A DNA stretch of 5,831 nucleotides from Moraxella bovis (GTDB taxonomy: Bacteria; Pseudomonadota; Gammaproteobacteria; Pseudomonadales; Moraxellaceae), in assembly GCF_002014975.1 (NCBI RefSeq), contig NZ_MUXV01000009.1, positions 1 through 5,831 on the forward strand, in the 5' to 3' direction. Under the pieces are notes generated by a model that did no database searches, was not told where the DNA came from, and was given only the letters and a program-made list of their open reading frames with translations. The number at the start of each line of letters is the position of its first letter. Within the stretch, counting starts at the first letter, position 1. The translations under genes and the position numbers were made by a program. This document shows, in pieces, positions 5,074-5,831 of this stretch.

Positions 5074-5555
5074 AAAATCAATCCTACCGCCTTATCAATG
5101 CCGATGTTGCCGAGAACTGCTTTAAAGCGATTCATCAAGCCGTAGCGGACAACCTAAACACACCGCATAATGTCGTGGTAACGATTGGCATTGATGACGA
5201 TAAGGCAAGAAGCAACGCCCAGAACCGACTTTATTGGAGCTGGCTTCACGAACTAGAAAGCCAAAATGGGCAAGATGATGAATGGTGGCATATGTTTTTT
5301 AAACGCTTGTTTTTGGCTCGTATTTACGCACGAGATGATGGTGAATTTGCCGAGATGGCGGATAGTATCAAGCGGTGTAAGGGCGTAATTAACGACACGC
5401 TTTATGAAAATATCGCAATGAGTGTGATTAAAAATATCAGCACAACAAAGGCAAATACCAAACAATTTGCCGAGTATTTAACAAAAATTGAATTATGGGC
5501 GGTGGCAAATGGCTTTAAGGTTACGACACCGCAGGAATTGGAGTGGGTGAGATGA
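5070..5555 (+). CDS. ninB: NinB-like recombination protein
   Basis: This 161-residue protein belongs to the NinB (lambda Orf) family of recombination mediators, which bind single-stranded DNA and replace RecFOR functions in phage recombination. The diagnostic part is VVVTIGIDDDKARSNAQNRL followed by YWSWLHEL (35-62). EWWHMFFKRLFLAR lies at 71-84. A C-terminal portion, STTKANTKQFAEYLTKIELW (124-143) then ANGFKVTTPQELEW, matches the family's closing helix and tail. Length is close to that of lambda Orf. No Shine-Dalgarno sequence is visible before the ATG; the upstream bases are almost all A and T. Initiation therefore probably depends on coupling through the ATGA overlap with the membrane-protein gene. 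Confidence in the family is high. Confidence 0.88.
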   Translation: MKNQSYRLINADVAENCFKAIHQAVADNLNTPHNVVVTIGIDDDKARSNAQNRLYWSWLHELESQNGQDDEWWHMFFKRLFLARIYARDDGEFAEMADSIKRCKGVINDTLYENIAMSVIKNISTTKANTKQFAEYLTKIELWAVANGFKVTTPQELEWVR

Positions 5556-5695
5556 TTTGTTTATTGTTTTTGGTTATTGGTTTCTTTGTTGGCTATCAAT
5601 ATGCCCATTTTTATATTGCCAACGAATGCGAAAAGTTGGGTGGTTTCTTTGTTGGCAATAAAATTTATGAATGCAAAAGGGTAATTAAAAAATGA
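5552..5695 (+). CDS. Small single-helix membrane protein, 47 residues
   Basis: This short gene overlaps ninB and the next gene by ATGA on both sides. GGAG at 5540-5543 lies eight bases before its ATG, which supports translation. The N-terminal segment MICLLFLVIGFFVGYQYAHF is a probable membrane anchor. The remaining 27 residues (NECEKLGGFFVGNKIYECKR and flanks) are polar, with two cysteines at positions 26 and 41 that could pair. Tiny proteins of this style, with an anchor followed by an EC...G.F..G...Y.C pattern, recur in prophage early regions, but I know of no assigned function. The pentapeptide GFFVG appears twice, encoded by an exact 16-bp DNA repeat. Confidence 0.7.
   Translation: MICLLFLVIGFFVGYQYAHFYIANECEKLGGFFVGNKIYECKRVIKK
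5578..5656. repeat. Exact 16-bp direct repeat within the 47-residue gene
   Basis: TGGTTTCTTTGTTGGC occurs at 5578-5593 and again at 5641-5656, exactly 63 bases apart and in the same reading frame. Both copies encode GFFVG, once in the membrane helix and once in the polar tail. A deletion between the copies would keep the frame but remove 21 residues. Confidence 0.9.
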
Positions 5696-5831
5696 CTTAC
5701 TACACAAACGACAACGGCGATGTTGCCAAAGTGATTGATTATGACCGAAAATCAGATACGGTAACGGTGGTTATTAATGACAAGGCGGCAGTTATGGCGT
5801 GGGACGAGTTTATTAGCGAATTTAAGAGAAT
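5692..5831 (+). CDS. Hypothetical protein, 3' end beyond the window
   Basis: An open frame starts at ATG 5692, overlapping the previous stop by ATGA, and runs unbroken to the window edge (46 complete codons). AAAAGGG at 5675-5681 is ten bases upstream, a slightly long but usable spacing. The visible product starts MTYYTNDNGDVAKVIDYDRK and continues with a beta-like stretch (DTVTVVIND) and AAVMAWDEFISEF. I do not recognise it. It is acidic and soluble-looking. Codon use and the overlap pattern continue the operon. Confidence 0.6.
   Translation, partial: MTYYTNDNGDVAKVIDYDRKSDTVTVVINDKAAVMAWDEFISEFKR

Overview
This window looks like the early (immunity, replication and recombination) region of a lambda-like temperate prophage or phage. 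A leftward CI-type repressor (1-696) is separated by a 170-base regulatory region from a rightward run of early genes: a small Cro/YdaS-type regulator, a Rha/KilAC-type regulator, an unknown basic protein, an HNH nuclease, lambda O-like and P-like replication proteins, a VRR-NUC nuclease, a small zinc-binding HNH-like protein, a three-helix membrane protein, NinB, a 47-residue membrane protein and a gene cut by the window end. The moderately AT-rich DNA and the style of the proteins suggest a gammaproteobacterial host, perhaps Moraxella or another Moraxellaceae. That host call is inference from general resemblance, not a proof.

Regulation (697-866 and 1030-1113). The cI-cro gap holds a perfect 8-3-8 dyad, a second related dyad, a weaker third one, and six copies of the hexamer TGTTTA/TAAACA. 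A near-ideal rightward promoter (TTGATT, 17 bases, perfect TATAAT) sits just upstream of cro, and its -35 box overlaps the second dyad. This is the expected layout of a CI/Cro switch. A 7-bp perfect hairpin spans the cro stop codon, but no T-run follows it.

Replication (2590-4082). The O-like gene carries, inside its coding sequence, five perfect and one degenerate copies of a 15-bp dyad (GTTCA-A5-TGAAC). An AT-rich stretch follows immediately. This matches the plan of the lambda origin, which lies inside gene O, and is the strongest structural finding. The next gene is P-like and probably loads the host DnaB helicase.

Recombination and accessory genes (4079-5831). VRR-NUC, the HNH-like protein and NinB occupy the place of the lambda nin region. 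The HNH gene at 2141-2593 and the membrane-protein gene at 4783-5073 are visibly more AT-rich than their neighbours and look like later additions.

From rha to the right end, nine of the ten gene junctions are the same four-base ATGA start/stop overlap. This implies one polycistronic transcript with translational coupling. I see no tRNA, rRNA, CRISPR array, insertion sequence or attachment site.
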